Below, piece by piece: positions 1 to 5,666 of a stretch of 10,376 nucleotides of DNA (position 1 is the stretch's first letter; each line of letters opens with the position of its first letter). The notes below the pieces were generated by a model, which had not been told where the DNA came from, ran no database searches, and saw only the letters and a program-made list of their open reading frames with translations. The stretch comes from Pseudomonadota bacterium (GTDB taxonomy: Bacteria > Pseudomonadota > Gammaproteobacteria > Burkholderiales > Burkholderiaceae_B): the NCBI GenBank assembly GCA_023427945.1, contig JAEYZR010000201.1, positions 1 through 10,376 of the forward strand. Direction: 5' to 3'. The translations under genes were made by a program, and so were the position numbers.

Positions 1-88
1 ATCATGCGCTGGCAGAACGACTTACAGCCTCATAAAACCGTATTTTCCTAAGGCCCAAGATGGAGGTCAAACAATTTTCCCGCTTGAA

Positions 89-109
89 GTCATTCCATTT
101 TAGAATGAC
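89..109. promoter_or_regulatory. Inverted repeat, candidate LysR-type (T-N11-A) binding site
   Basis: A perfect 7-base inverted repeat, GTCATTC (89-95) and GAATGAC (103-109), is separated by 7 bases. Its inner part, ATTC-N7-GAAT, has the T-N11-A dyad form typical of LysR-family operators. It ends 27 bases before the start codon of the LysR gene at 137. The right arm overlaps TAGAAT (101-106), a 5/6 match to a sigma-70 -10 box, which would fit negative autoregulation. No convincing -35 box was found at normal spacing. The sequence and position are directly visible; binding by the neighbouring regulator is inference. Confidence 0.45.
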
Positions 110-136
110 CTGCCCTTCCGTTTACCGGCCATCACG

Positions 137-1051
137 ATGCCACTGTCGCGCCGCTTCCTGCCACCCATGTCCGAGCTTTGCGCCTTCGAGGCGGCCGCCC
201 GGCACGAAAGCTTCACGGCTGCGGCCGCCGAACTCAATCTCACGCAAAGCGCGGTCAGCCGCCAGATCCGGTCGCTGGAGTCGCTGCTGGGTGCTGCACT
301 GTTCGTGCGCGAGCGTCAGAAAGTGGCTCTCACACTGGCCGGACAGGCTTATGCGGCCGAGGTGCGTCTGGCTTTGCAACGGATCTCGGTAGCCACGCTG
401 GGCTTTCAGGCCAATCCCCAGGGCGGCACGCTGAACATCGCCATACTTCCCACGTTCGGCACGCGCTGGCTGGCGCCACGTCTGTCAGGCTTCATGGCCG
501 CCAACCCCGGAGTGACCATCAATCTGACCACGCGCCTGGCTCCTTTCGACTTTCAGACCGACTCGGTCGATGCCGCCATTCACTTCGGACAACCCGACTG
601 GCCCAGTGCCGAGCTGGATTTCCTGATGAATGAAACGGTGGTGCCGGCGTGCAGCCCCAGCCTTGCGGTCGCACACCGGTTCACGCAGCCCCGCGATCTG
701 GCCAATGCGCCGCTGCTGCACCTGATGTCACGCCCGGACGCATGGAAGCGCTGGTTCGGCGCCATGAACGTACCTGCCGAAAAACTGCCGGGCATGTTGG
801 TCGACCAGTTCGCGATGGCGGCGCAGGCCGCGATGTCGGGCCTGGGCGTGGCGCTGCTGCCCACGTTTCTGATCGAAGCCGAACTGGCGCGTGGCGATCT
901 GGTGCGGGCCGTGGACGCGCCGGTGGAAAGTGCCGAGCGCTACTACCTGGCCTGCCCGCCCAATCGGGCCAGCTATCCGCCTCTGGTGGCGTTTCGGCAA
1001 TGGATAAGTGCCGAGGCGGCACACACCCAGGCTCAGACCCTGACTCAATAG
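137..1051 (+). CDS. LysR-family transcriptional regulator (GcvA-like)
   Basis: This 304-residue protein has the usual LysR length. The N-terminus RRFLPPMSELCAFEAAARHE matches the opening of the GcvA/AmpR-type subgroup. A winged helix-turn-helix follows at about residues 27-46 (TAAAAELNLTQSAVSRQIRS), then the linker helix. The effector-binding domain begins near residue 95 (GGTLNIAILPTFGTRWLAP) and includes the typical SGLGVALLPTFLIEAEL segment near 230. The ATG at 137 is preferred over the internal ATG at 167 because the RR-LPP segment is conserved in the family, although no strong ribosome binding site is visible for either. The gene converges with the carbonic anhydrase, so its target is more likely itself or a gene to the left of the window. 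The effector cannot be told from sequence. Family call is very secure. Confidence 0.95.
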   Translation: MPLSRRFLPPMSELCAFEAAARHESFTAAAAELNLTQSAVSRQIRSLESLLGAALFVRERQKVALTLAGQAYAAEVRLALQRISVATLGFQANPQGGTLNIAILPTFGTRWLAPRLSGFMAANPGVTINLTTRLAPFDFQTDSVDAAIHFGQPDWPSAELDFLMNETVVPACSPSLAVAHRFTQPRDLANAPLLHLMSRPDAWKRWFGAMNVPAEKLPGMLVDQFAMAAQAAMSGLGVALLPTFLIEAELARGDLVRAVDAPVESAERYYLACPPNRASYPPLVAFRQWISAEAAHTQAQTLTQ

Positions 1052-1053
1052 CC

Positions 1054-1087
1054 CGGCAGGCAGACGTGCAGCAATGAATGCCCGCCG
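1054..1087. terminator. Weak hairpin between convergent genes
   Basis: Between the LysR stop (1049-1051) and the anhydrase stop (1088-1090), CGGC-A-GGC (1054-1061) can pair with GCC-C-GCCG (1080-1087), giving a 7-pair stem with one A/C mismatch and an 18-base loop. It could end transcription from both sides of the 36-base convergent gap. There is no T run on either strand, so an intrinsic terminator is only a weak suggestion. Confidence 0.2.
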
Positions 1088-1744
1088 TCAATCAAGCAGG
1101 CTGGCATCCACCGGCGCAGGCGAAAACACGCCGTCTTCCGGGTTGCGCACGAACAGCAGCCCGGTGGCCACGCCAAAATAACAGCCGTGCAAGGCAAGCT
1201 CGCCACGCGCCAGTCGTTCGGCAATGTAGGGGAAAGTCTTCAGGTTTTCCAGGCTGTGGGCAACCGCGGCGAATTCGAGGTTGCGAATGTTCTCGTCGCG
1301 GCTGCCGGGGGCTTCGCGCAGCTGCTGCGCCTGCGCTTCGAGCTGCGACATCCACTTGCCGATGAAGTTGCCCTTGCCCAGCGGACTGGCGCTGTCGTAG
1401 ATCGAGCGCACACCGCCACAGGACGCATGGCCCAGCACGACGATATGTTTGACATTCAAGCCATTGACACCAAATTCGATGGCGGCGCTGGTGCCGTGAT
1501 AGGAATCGGAGTCGGGTTCGTAAGGCGGTACCAGATTGGCGACGTTGCGAACGACGAACATCTCGCCAGGACCCGCATCGAAAATGACTTCGGGCGACAC
1601 CCGGGAGTCGCAGCAACCGATGATCATGACGTCGGGCTGCTGGCCGTTGTCGCCCAGGGCACGATAGCGTGCGGATTCGCTTTTGAAGCGTCCTGCCATG
1701 AAGTCCTGGTAGCCCTGCGTCAGTTGTTTGGGAAATGAAGTCAT
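1088..1744 (-). CDS. Beta-class carbonic anhydrase
   Basis: The enzyme interconverts CO2 and bicarbonate with a zinc cofactor in the cytoplasm, supplying bicarbonate for carboxylation reactions. The 218-residue protein carries the beta-class signature: GCCDSR with Cys44, Asp46 and Arg48, then GHASCGG with His106 and Cys109. These correspond to the Cys-Asp-His-Cys zinc site with its Asp-Arg dyad. The RNVAN (66-70) and GTSAAIEFGV (84-93) segments are also typical. The start at 1744 is chosen because AAAGGA lies 5 bases upstream on the coding strand and the product then begins MTSFPKQL. A longer in-frame start at 1783 would add 13 residues unlike the family. It resembles E. coli Can/CynT. No cyn genes are adjacent, so a cyanate role is not supported. 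Confidence 0.96.
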   Translation of the reverse strand: MTSFPKQLTQGYQDFMAGRFKSESARYRALGDNGQQPDVMIIGCCDSRVSPEVIFDAGPGEMFVVRNVANLVPPYEPDSDSYHGTSAAIEFGVNGLNVKHIVVLGHASCGGVRSIYDSASPLGKGNFIGKWMSQLEAQAQQLREAPGSRDENIRNLEFAAVAHSLENLKTFPYIAERLARGELALHGCYFGVATGLLFVRNPEDGVFSPAPVDASLLD

Positions 1745-1783
1745 AAAAGTCCTTTCAGTGGTGCCCGACGCAAGGTTGTACAT

Positions 1784-1805
1784 GGGCGGGAAAAAAAATG
1801 CGCCC
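1784..1805. other. GC hairpin with an A8/T8 loop in the carbonic anhydrase leader
   Basis: GGGCG (1784-1788) and CGCCC (1801-1805) form an inverted repeat around a 12-base loop containing eight consecutive A residues on the + strand (T on the anhydrase coding strand, 1791-1798). It lies about 40 bases upstream of the anhydrase start, so it would sit in the 5' untranslated leader or promoter. The T run lies in the loop rather than after the stem, which argues against an ordinary intrinsic terminator. Confidence 0.3.
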
Positions 1806-1808
1806 GTA

Positions 1809-1829
1809 ATTTTAATCAGTCTGGACTGA
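1809..1829 (-). promoter_or_regulatory. Palindrome next to a -10-like box upstream of carbonic anhydrase
   Basis: TCAGTCTGGACTGA (1816-1829) is a 6+2+6 perfect inverted repeat in the 95-base gap between the S4 gene and the anhydrase gene. Immediately downstream on the minus strand is TAAAAT (1814 to 1809), a 5/6 match to a -10 box. The palindrome would fall in the spacer of such a promoter, a common operator position. No good -35 match is seen at 17-base spacing, and the palindrome could instead fold at the end of the S4 transcript. Function is inferred. Confidence 0.3.
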
Positions 1830-1830
1830 A

Positions 1831-1847
1831 CGCCCCCTGTCAGGGCG
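1831..1847 (-). terminator. Short hairpin at the 3' end of the S4 gene
   Basis: CGCCC (1831-1835) pairs with GGGCG (1843-1847) around a 7-base loop that includes the S4 stop codon (1840-1842). The following sequence on the minus strand has no T run, so termination would be weak at best and readthrough into the carbonic anhydrase gene is possible. Confidence 0.2.
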
Positions 1848-2088
1848 TGACGGCATCCCCTGCGTGGGGGGCAGGCGCACGCACCACGATGCGATCGGGA
1901 CCGCAGGTCACCACCTGACCAGCACGAATCTTGGCCGTCTTGCGCAGTTCAACCTCGCCGCCGACCCGCACGATGCCCTGAGCCACGAGTTGCTTGCCGC
2001 GTCCACCGCTGTCGCAGATACCTGTGAGTTTCAAAAGCTGATTGATTTCGACGTACTCGTCGTTTAATGTGAATTCGATGATAGCCAT
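1840..2088 (-). CDS. S4-domain RNA-binding protein (YbcJ-like)
   Basis: This 82-residue protein is essentially a single S4 RNA-binding domain. It resembles the small stand-alone S4 proteins of the YbcJ type, thought to bind RNA or ribosomes. Visible family features are VEINQLLKLTGICDSGGRGK (13-32), then QGIVRVGGEVELRKTAKIRA (37-56), the two-helix plus strand core of S4 domains. The C-terminal dozen residues (APAPHAGDAVTP) look unstructured. The ATG at 2088 is chosen because the S4 core starts within about ten residues; the longer reading frame extends upstream to 2280 but there overlaps the divergent hydrolase gene. It precedes the carbonic anhydrase on the same strand by 95 bases. Exact RNA target is unknown. 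Confidence 0.88.
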   Translation of the reverse strand: MAIIEFTLNDEYVEINQLLKLTGICDSGGRGKQLVAQGIVRVGGEVELRKTAKIRAGQVVTCGPDRIVVRAPAPHAGDAVTP

Positions 2089-2135
2089 GAGTCCATGATA
2101 TGTCGGCCTTACCAGAAAGTATTGTTTCATCTTTG
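2089..2135. promoter_or_regulatory. Divergent intergenic region between the S4 gene and the SGNH hydrolase
   Basis: Only 47 bases separate the two divergent start codons (2088 on minus, 2136 on plus). Promoters for both must lie here or extend into the opposing coding regions. The stretch is AT-richer than its flanks (for example AGTATTGTTTCATCTTTG just before 2136). No confident -35/-10 pair or ribosome binding site was recognised. Confidence 0.35.
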
Positions 2136-2834
2136 ATGCGTGTTGTGACCATTCGAATCGCGCTGGGTGCCTTGACCTTCGGTAGTTCCCTGATCGCGCA
2201 CGCCCAGGTACCCGATTCAGACCATCAGGCGGCGATGCGGGCACAGGCCGAAGCGGGCATACGTCAGCACTACGAAACACGCACCGCCCAATACGCGCAG
2301 GACTCAGGCCGCCGCGAGGTCGTGATGCTGGGCGACAGCCTGACCGAAGGCAACGACTGGCAGGCGGCCTTTCCGAACGTGCAGGTTGCCAACCGGGGCA
2401 TAGACGGAGATTCCACGCAAGGGATGCTGAAACGCCTGGACACAGTGCTTGACCTGAAACCGAAGAAGGTTTTCGTGATGGCGGGCATCAATGATCTGTC
2501 CTGGTACCGCAGGCCCGTGCGCGAGATTTTCCAGCGCTACACAAAAATGATTGACGCCCTCGGCCAGGGCGGTGCCACGGTCTATGTGCAATCCACGCTG
2601 AAAGTGGGCCCGGTCTTTCCGCGCCAGACCAATGCGGCGGTAGCCGACCTGAACGATCAGCTGCGCGCTTACTGCGACCAGGGCCACTGCCGGTACATCG
2701 ACCTCAACCCCGTTCTGGCCCCGAAAGGAACACTGGGCCAGGACTACACCTACGATCAACTGCACCTGAATGCGGCAGGCTACGAGAAGTGGGCGCAAGC
2801 CATACGCAAGCCTGTCACCGACCATCACCCCTGA
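2136..2834 (+). CDS. Secreted SGNH/GDSL-family hydrolase (esterase/lipase-like)
   Basis: The 232-residue product starts with a signal peptide (MRVVTIRIALGALTFGSSLIAHAQ, likely cleaved after AHA), so it should act in the periplasm or outside the cell. The SGNH blocks are all present: block I GDSLT with nucleophile Ser68, block II RGIDGD with Gly88, block III GIND with Asn119, and block V DQLH with Asp207 and His210. Such enzymes cleave esters (lipids, acylated sugars or peptidoglycan acetyl groups); the substrate here is not identifiable. Cys180 and Cys185 could form a disulfide, consistent with export. The start at 2136 gives a clean signal peptide. The in-frame ATG at 2100 would add 12 residues with no positive charge and would leave almost no promoter space. 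The acetyltransferase gene follows after 9 bases, suggesting co-transcription. Confidence 0.92.
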   Translation: MRVVTIRIALGALTFGSSLIAHAQVPDSDHQAAMRAQAEAGIRQHYETRTAQYAQDSGRREVVMLGDSLTEGNDWQAAFPNVQVANRGIDGDSTQGMLKRLDTVLDLKPKKVFVMAGINDLSWYRRPVREIFQRYTKMIDALGQGGATVYVQSTLKVGPVFPRQTNAAVADLNDQLRAYCDQGHCRYIDLNPVLAPKGTLGQDYTYDQLHLNAAGYEKWAQAIRKPVTDHHP

Positions 2835-2843
2835 CCACCCCCT

Positions 2844-3368
2844 ATGAATTCCTCACGCTTTTCCATCGAACCGATCACCCCCGACGCAGCAAACATCGAA
2901 GCGCTGGCCTCACTGCTGGTCGAAACCGTTGCGGGCGGCGCTTCGGTCAGCTTCATGCATCCCCTCTCAATGGATCGGGCCCGGGCATTCTGGACCGATG
3001 CGCTGGCTGCGGCACAACGAGGCGAACGTGTCGTGCTGGGGGCTTTTGCCGATGCCCGGCTGGCCGGCACCGTCAGCCTGTTCACCGACATGCCCGAGAA
3101 TCAGCAGCATCGTGCCGAGATCGGCAAACTCATGACCTGCGGCGCATTTCGCAACAAGGGTGCCGCCACCGCGCTCATGCATGCCGCCGAGTCGCGTGCC
3201 GCGGCCGCCGGCCGCACATTGATCGTGCTGGACACCGCCGAGATGGGCGGTGCCGCCGGGCTGTACGAGAAGCTGGGTTACCAGCGTGCAGGCGTCATCC
3301 CGGACTTCGCGAGCCTGCCTCAGGGCGGCTTGTGCGGCACTGTCATTTTCTGGAAACGCGTGGCCTGA
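2844..3368 (+). CDS. GNAT-family N-acetyltransferase
   Basis: This 174-residue protein belongs to the Gcn5-related acetyltransferases, which move an acetyl group from acetyl-CoA to an amine. The acetyl-CoA binding motif A is seen at about 95-110, with the R-x-x-G-x-A pyrophosphate loop as RNKGAA (103-108) after the strand IGKLMTCGAF. The last conserved strand and helix are at 125-155 (TLIVLDTAEMGG, then GLYEKLGYQRAGVIPDF). The N-terminal part (1-60) is more variable and sets substrate choice, which is not known. It is 9 bases downstream of the hydrolase with no clear ribosome binding site, so translational coupling is likely. Single-domain small-molecule acetylation, for example of an antibiotic or polyamine, is the usual role, but no specific substrate is supported. 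Confidence 0.92.
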   Translation: MNSSRFSIEPITPDAANIEALASLLVETVAGGASVSFMHPLSMDRARAFWTDALAAAQRGERVVLGAFADARLAGTVSLFTDMPENQQHRAEIGKLMTCGAFRNKGAATALMHAAESRAAAAGRTLIVLDTAEMGGAAGLYEKLGYQRAGVIPDFASLPQGGLCGTVIFWKRVA

Positions 3369-3370
3369 TC

Positions 3371-3418
3371 ACCTGACGCCTAGCCTTTTACCTGACGCCT
3401 AGCCTTTTACCTGACGCC
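3371..3418. repeat. 19-base tandem repeat, 2.5 copies
   Basis: The unit ACCTGACGCCTAGCCTTTT occurs perfectly at 3371-3389 and 3390-3408, and its first ten bases recur at 3409-3418. A fourth degenerate copy of the core (ACCTGAAGC) is at 3430-3438. The array starts 3 bases after the acetyltransferase stop codon. It could be replication slippage or a binding-site array; the core also resembles bases 2877-2890 within the acetyltransferase gene. Confidence 0.8.
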
Positions 3419-3426
3419 AAGGCCTA

Positions 3427-3531
3427 ATCACCTGAAGCGAGCCTCGAACATCGAGCCGCTCGCCTCGCTGCCCTGGGCCTTGCCGCCTGCCTCCTCCAGC
3501 AACGAAAACGTCATTTTCCGGTCACGGCGGT
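3427..3531 (+). pseudogene. Possible decayed, internally deleted copy of the neighbouring acetyltransferase gene
   Basis: Bases 3447-3471 match 2892-2916 of the acetyltransferase gene at 21 of 25 positions, both starting AACATCGA and encoding NIE-x-LASL. Just before it, ATCACC (3427-3432) lines up with ATCACC (2874-2879). Further on, GCCTGCCTC (3485-3493) and GTCATTTTC (3510-3518) repeat, in the same order and at similar spacing (25 versus 29 bases), two 9-mers at 3313-3321 and 3342-3350 near the gene's 3' end. This would be a duplicate whose middle, about 400 bases, is gone. No start codon or intact domain remains. The matches are short and codon-biased DNA gives chance similarity, so confidence is low. 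Confidence 0.3.
3437..3463. other. Strong imperfect hairpin in the spacer
   Basis: GCGAGC-CTCGA (3437-3447) can pair with TCGAG-CC-GCTCGC (3451-3463): an 11-pair stem with a 2-base bulge and a 3-base loop. It lies downstream of the acetyltransferase and could end or stabilise that transcript. There is no T run after it, so it does not meet the intrinsic terminator pattern. It lies inside the stretch that resembles the acetyltransferase gene. Confidence 0.35.
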
Positions 3532-3551
3532 GTCACATCGGGCGTTTGTAA

Positions 3552-3565
3552 TGTAAACGTTTTCA
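3552..3565. promoter_or_regulatory. Candidate LacI/GalR-family operator
   Basis: TGTAAACGTTTTCA is a near-perfect palindrome with a central CpG (one mismatched pair) and fits the TGWAAACGNTNWCA-like pattern bound by many LacI/GalR-family regulators. It lies 18 bases before the start of the LacI-family gene at 3584. GAAAACGT, the same half-site, occurs upstream at 3504-3511, and AAACGT recurs at 3569-3574. No similar site is seen in front of the binding-protein gene, so control of the whole operon from this point, including autoregulation, is the simplest inference. Confidence 0.6.
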
Positions 3566-3583
3566 GTCAAACGTCTACATGCC

Positions 3584-4588
3584 ATGAGCATCACCGAAGT
3601 GGCCCGCCGTGCCGGGCTGTCAGTCGCCACCGTCTCGCGGGTGTTCAATTCACCCGAAATCGTGCAGTCCAGCACGCGCAGCAAGGTGCTGGAGATCGCT
3701 GCCGAGGTGGGCTATGTCGCCAACGCCAGCGCCAGGACGCTGCGCACCCGGCACAGCAAAGTGCTCGGCGTGGTGTTGCCCACACTGACCAATCCGGTGT
3801 TTGCCGAATGCCTGCAAGGCATCGCCTCCACGGCGGCCCTGAGCGGCTACGCCATTTCGCCGTGCACCACGGAATACGATCCGGCCAACGAGGTGCAGGC
3901 GGTGACCACCTTGCTGGCCAATGGCGTCGATGGACTGGTGCTGGTGGTCTCCAACCCCGCTGACTCCGCAGCCCTGATGCGAGTGCAGCACGTGGCAAAA
4001 CCCTATGTGCTGGCCTACCACCGCACCGACGAGCATGCGTGCGTGGGCGTGGACAACGTGGGCGCCGTGCAGACGCTGATCGGCCGGCTGACTCAGGCCG
4101 GGCACACGCGTATTGGCATGGTCACCGGTCAGCGATGGGCGTCGGATCGAGCCCAGCAACGCTGCAAAGGCTACCTCCTGGGCATGCAGGCGGCGGCCCT
4201 GGCGCCCTTGCCGATCTGGGAAGTTCCTTTCGCCGCGACTGCCGTGCACGTCCTGCAGCAGCGCCTGTCCGAAGATGCGCCCCCCACTGCCCTGGTGTGC
4301 AGCAACGATCTGCTGGCCATACGCGCGATTCGCGCCGCGTGCCTGGCGGGGTTCTGTGTACCCGACGACATCAGCGTCGTCGGTTTCGACGGCATCGGCA
4401 TGGGCGCCGATCTCACGCCCTCGCTGGCCTCCATCTCTCAACCCAACCGCCAGATCGGCAGTGCCTGCGTGGACCTGCTCTGCGAGGCCCTTGCACATAA
4501 AACGCTGCTCACCGCAAAGGACAGCCTGGACCTGCCGCACGGGTGGTCCAGTGGTGAATCCTGTCGCAATCTGACTGCCACCCCATGA
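3584..4588 (+). CDS. LacI-family transcriptional regulator
   Basis: The 334-residue protein has the LacI/GalR layout and length. The N-terminal helix-turn-helix spans residues 3-22 (ITEVARRAGLSVATVSRVFN), and the hinge helix is near 48-58 (ASARTLRTRHS). The periplasmic-binding-protein-like effector domain starts at VLGVVLPTLTNPVFAE (60-75). The typical core segments LVCSNDLLAIRAIRAA and DISVVGFDGIGMGADLTPSL are present. There is no clear Shine-Dalgarno sequence, but the first codons match the family start exactly. It stands first in a co-directional cluster with an ABC transporter and a phosphodiesterase, so the transported solute or its product is the likely effector (inference). LacI members usually bind sugars or nucleosides, so a sugar- or nucleoside-containing phosphodiester is one option. 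Its stop overlaps an ATG at 4585 (ATGA), but the next gene more likely starts at 4636. Confidence 0.95.
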   Translation: MSITEVARRAGLSVATVSRVFNSPEIVQSSTRSKVLEIAAEVGYVANASARTLRTRHSKVLGVVLPTLTNPVFAECLQGIASTAALSGYAISPCTTEYDPANEVQAVTTLLANGVDGLVLVVSNPADSAALMRVQHVAKPYVLAYHRTDEHACVGVDNVGAVQTLIGRLTQAGHTRIGMVTGQRWASDRAQQRCKGYLLGMQAAALAPLPIWEVPFAATAVHVLQQRLSEDAPPTALVCSNDLLAIRAIRAACLAGFCVPDDISVVGFDGIGMGADLTPSLASISQPNRQIGSACVDLLCEALAHKTLLTAKDSLDLPHGWSSGESCRNLTATP

Positions 4589-4635
4589 CCGGCCTTCTCC
4601 CTCATCCGTTCTCTCAACCCCCCTCAGGACGAACC

Positions 4636-5649
4636 ATGACCGCACTTTCCATGACACTCAAACGACTCGCCCTGCTGGCCGCCGCCACGACGGTATGCAG
4701 CAGCGCCCTCGCGCAGAACGCCATCTGCTACAACTGCCCGACCGAATGGGCCGACTGGGGCACCCAGATCCAGGCCATCAAGGCCGATACCGGCATCACC
4801 GTGCCTCCCGACAACAAAAACTCCGGCCAGTCGCTGGCCCAGCTCGTTGCCGAGAAGAACAACCCGGTGGCCGACGTGACCTACCTGGGCGTGACGTTCG
4901 CCATCCAGGCCCAGAAGGAAGCCGTGGTGACCCGCTATCAGCCTGCGAACTGGAACCAGATTCCCGAGGGTCTTAAAGATCCGCAAGGCGAATGGGTGGC
5001 CATCCATTCGGGCACCCTGGGCTTCATGGTGAACAAGGCAGCCTTGGGCAAGACGCCTGTGCCGCAATCCTGGGCCGACCTGCTCAAGCCTGAATACAAG
5101 GGACTGATCGGTTATCTGGACCCCGCTTCGGCGTTCGTGGGTTATGTCGGTGCGGTGGCGGTGAACGAGGCCCGTGGGGGTGACATGGAAAATTTCCAGC
5201 CCGCCATCGAGTACTTCAAGGCGCTGCAAAAGAATGACCCTATCGTTCCCAAGCAGACGTCCTATGCCCGCCTGCTGTCGGGCGAGATCGGCATTTTGCT
5301 GGACTACGACTTCAACGCCTACCGTGCCCGCTACAAGGACGGCGCCGACGTCGAGTTCGTCATCCCCAAGGAAGGCACCCTGGTCGTGCCCTACGTCATG
5401 AGCCTGGTGGCCAATGCGCCTCACGCCGACAACGGCAAGAAAGTGCTGGACTACGTGCTCTCCGACAAGGGCCAGTCCATCTGGGCCAATGCCTACCTGC
5501 GCCCGGTGCGCGACATCGCCCTGCCCGCAGACGTTGCCAGCCGGTTCCTGCCTGCCGAACAGTATGCACGCGCCAAGGCCGTCGATTACGCCAAGATGGC
5601 CGAAGTGCAGAAAGAGTTCGCCACCCGCTACATGCGTGAAGTGCGCTGA
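4636..5649 (+). CDS. ABC transporter periplasmic substrate-binding protein (AfuA/Fbp-like, family 1)
   Basis: This 337-residue protein captures the transporter's solute in the periplasm. A Sec signal peptide runs to about residue 26 (LKRLALLAAATTV core, SSALA then Q), giving a mature protein of about 311 residues. The body has the type II binding-protein pattern of the AfuA/FbpA/PotD superfamily: SGTLGFMVNKAALG (about 125-138), SWADLLKPEYKGLIGYLDP (about 145-163) and QTSYARLLSGEIGILLDYDF (about 211-230). The start at 4636 has AGGA six bases upstream; an earlier in-frame ATG at 4585 would add 17 residues before the signal peptide. The only cysteines of the mature protein form a CYNC motif at 31-34. 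The iron-binding tyrosine pair of FbpA cannot be assigned with confidence, so iron is not supported; the linked phosphodiesterase points to an organophosphate cargo. Family secure, ligand unknown. Confidence 0.93.
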   Translation: MTALSMTLKRLALLAAATTVCSSALAQNAICYNCPTEWADWGTQIQAIKADTGITVPPDNKNSGQSLAQLVAEKNNPVADVTYLGVTFAIQAQKEAVVTRYQPANWNQIPEGLKDPQGEWVAIHSGTLGFMVNKAALGKTPVPQSWADLLKPEYKGLIGYLDPASAFVGYVGAVAVNEARGGDMENFQPAIEYFKALQKNDPIVPKQTSYARLLSGEIGILLDYDFNAYRARYKDGADVEFVIPKEGTLVVPYVMSLVANAPHADNGKKVLDYVLSDKGQSIWANAYLRPVRDIALPADVASRFLPAEQYARAKAVDYAKMAEVQKEFATRYMREVR

Positions 5650-5654
5650 TCGAC

Positions 5655-5660
5655 AGGAGG
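5655..5660 (+). promoter_or_regulatory. Strong ribosome binding site deciding a GTG start
   Basis: AGGAGG at 5655-5660 is a full Shine-Dalgarno core, 6 bases before GTG at 5667. It fixes the start of the first permease on GTG rather than on the ATG at 5682. Confidence 0.8.
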
Positions 5661-5666
5661 CTATCC

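Noticed and set aside
1..51. Short open stretch ending in TAA at 51, possibly the 3' end of an upstream + strand gene
   Set aside because: Two other frames are also open at the window start (ending at 33 and 102), and 16 codons give no recognisable family, so no frame can be chosen.
1745..1783. Thirteen-residue N-terminal extension of the carbonic anhydrase
   Set aside because: The ATG at 1744 has a good ribosome binding site and the family-like N-terminus; the extension does not resemble the family.
3371..3438. CRISPR array
   Set aside because: Repeats are contiguous with no unique spacers of normal length, and no cas gene is present.
4585..4635. Earlier in-frame start of the binding protein overlapping the LacI stop (ATGA)
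   Set aside because: The ATG at 4636 has AGGA at good spacing and places the signal peptide at the N-terminus.
3650..4657. A 335-codon minus-strand frame opposite the LacI-family gene
   Set aside because: The predicted protein has no recognisable motif, and the plus-strand frame encodes a complete LacI-family protein.
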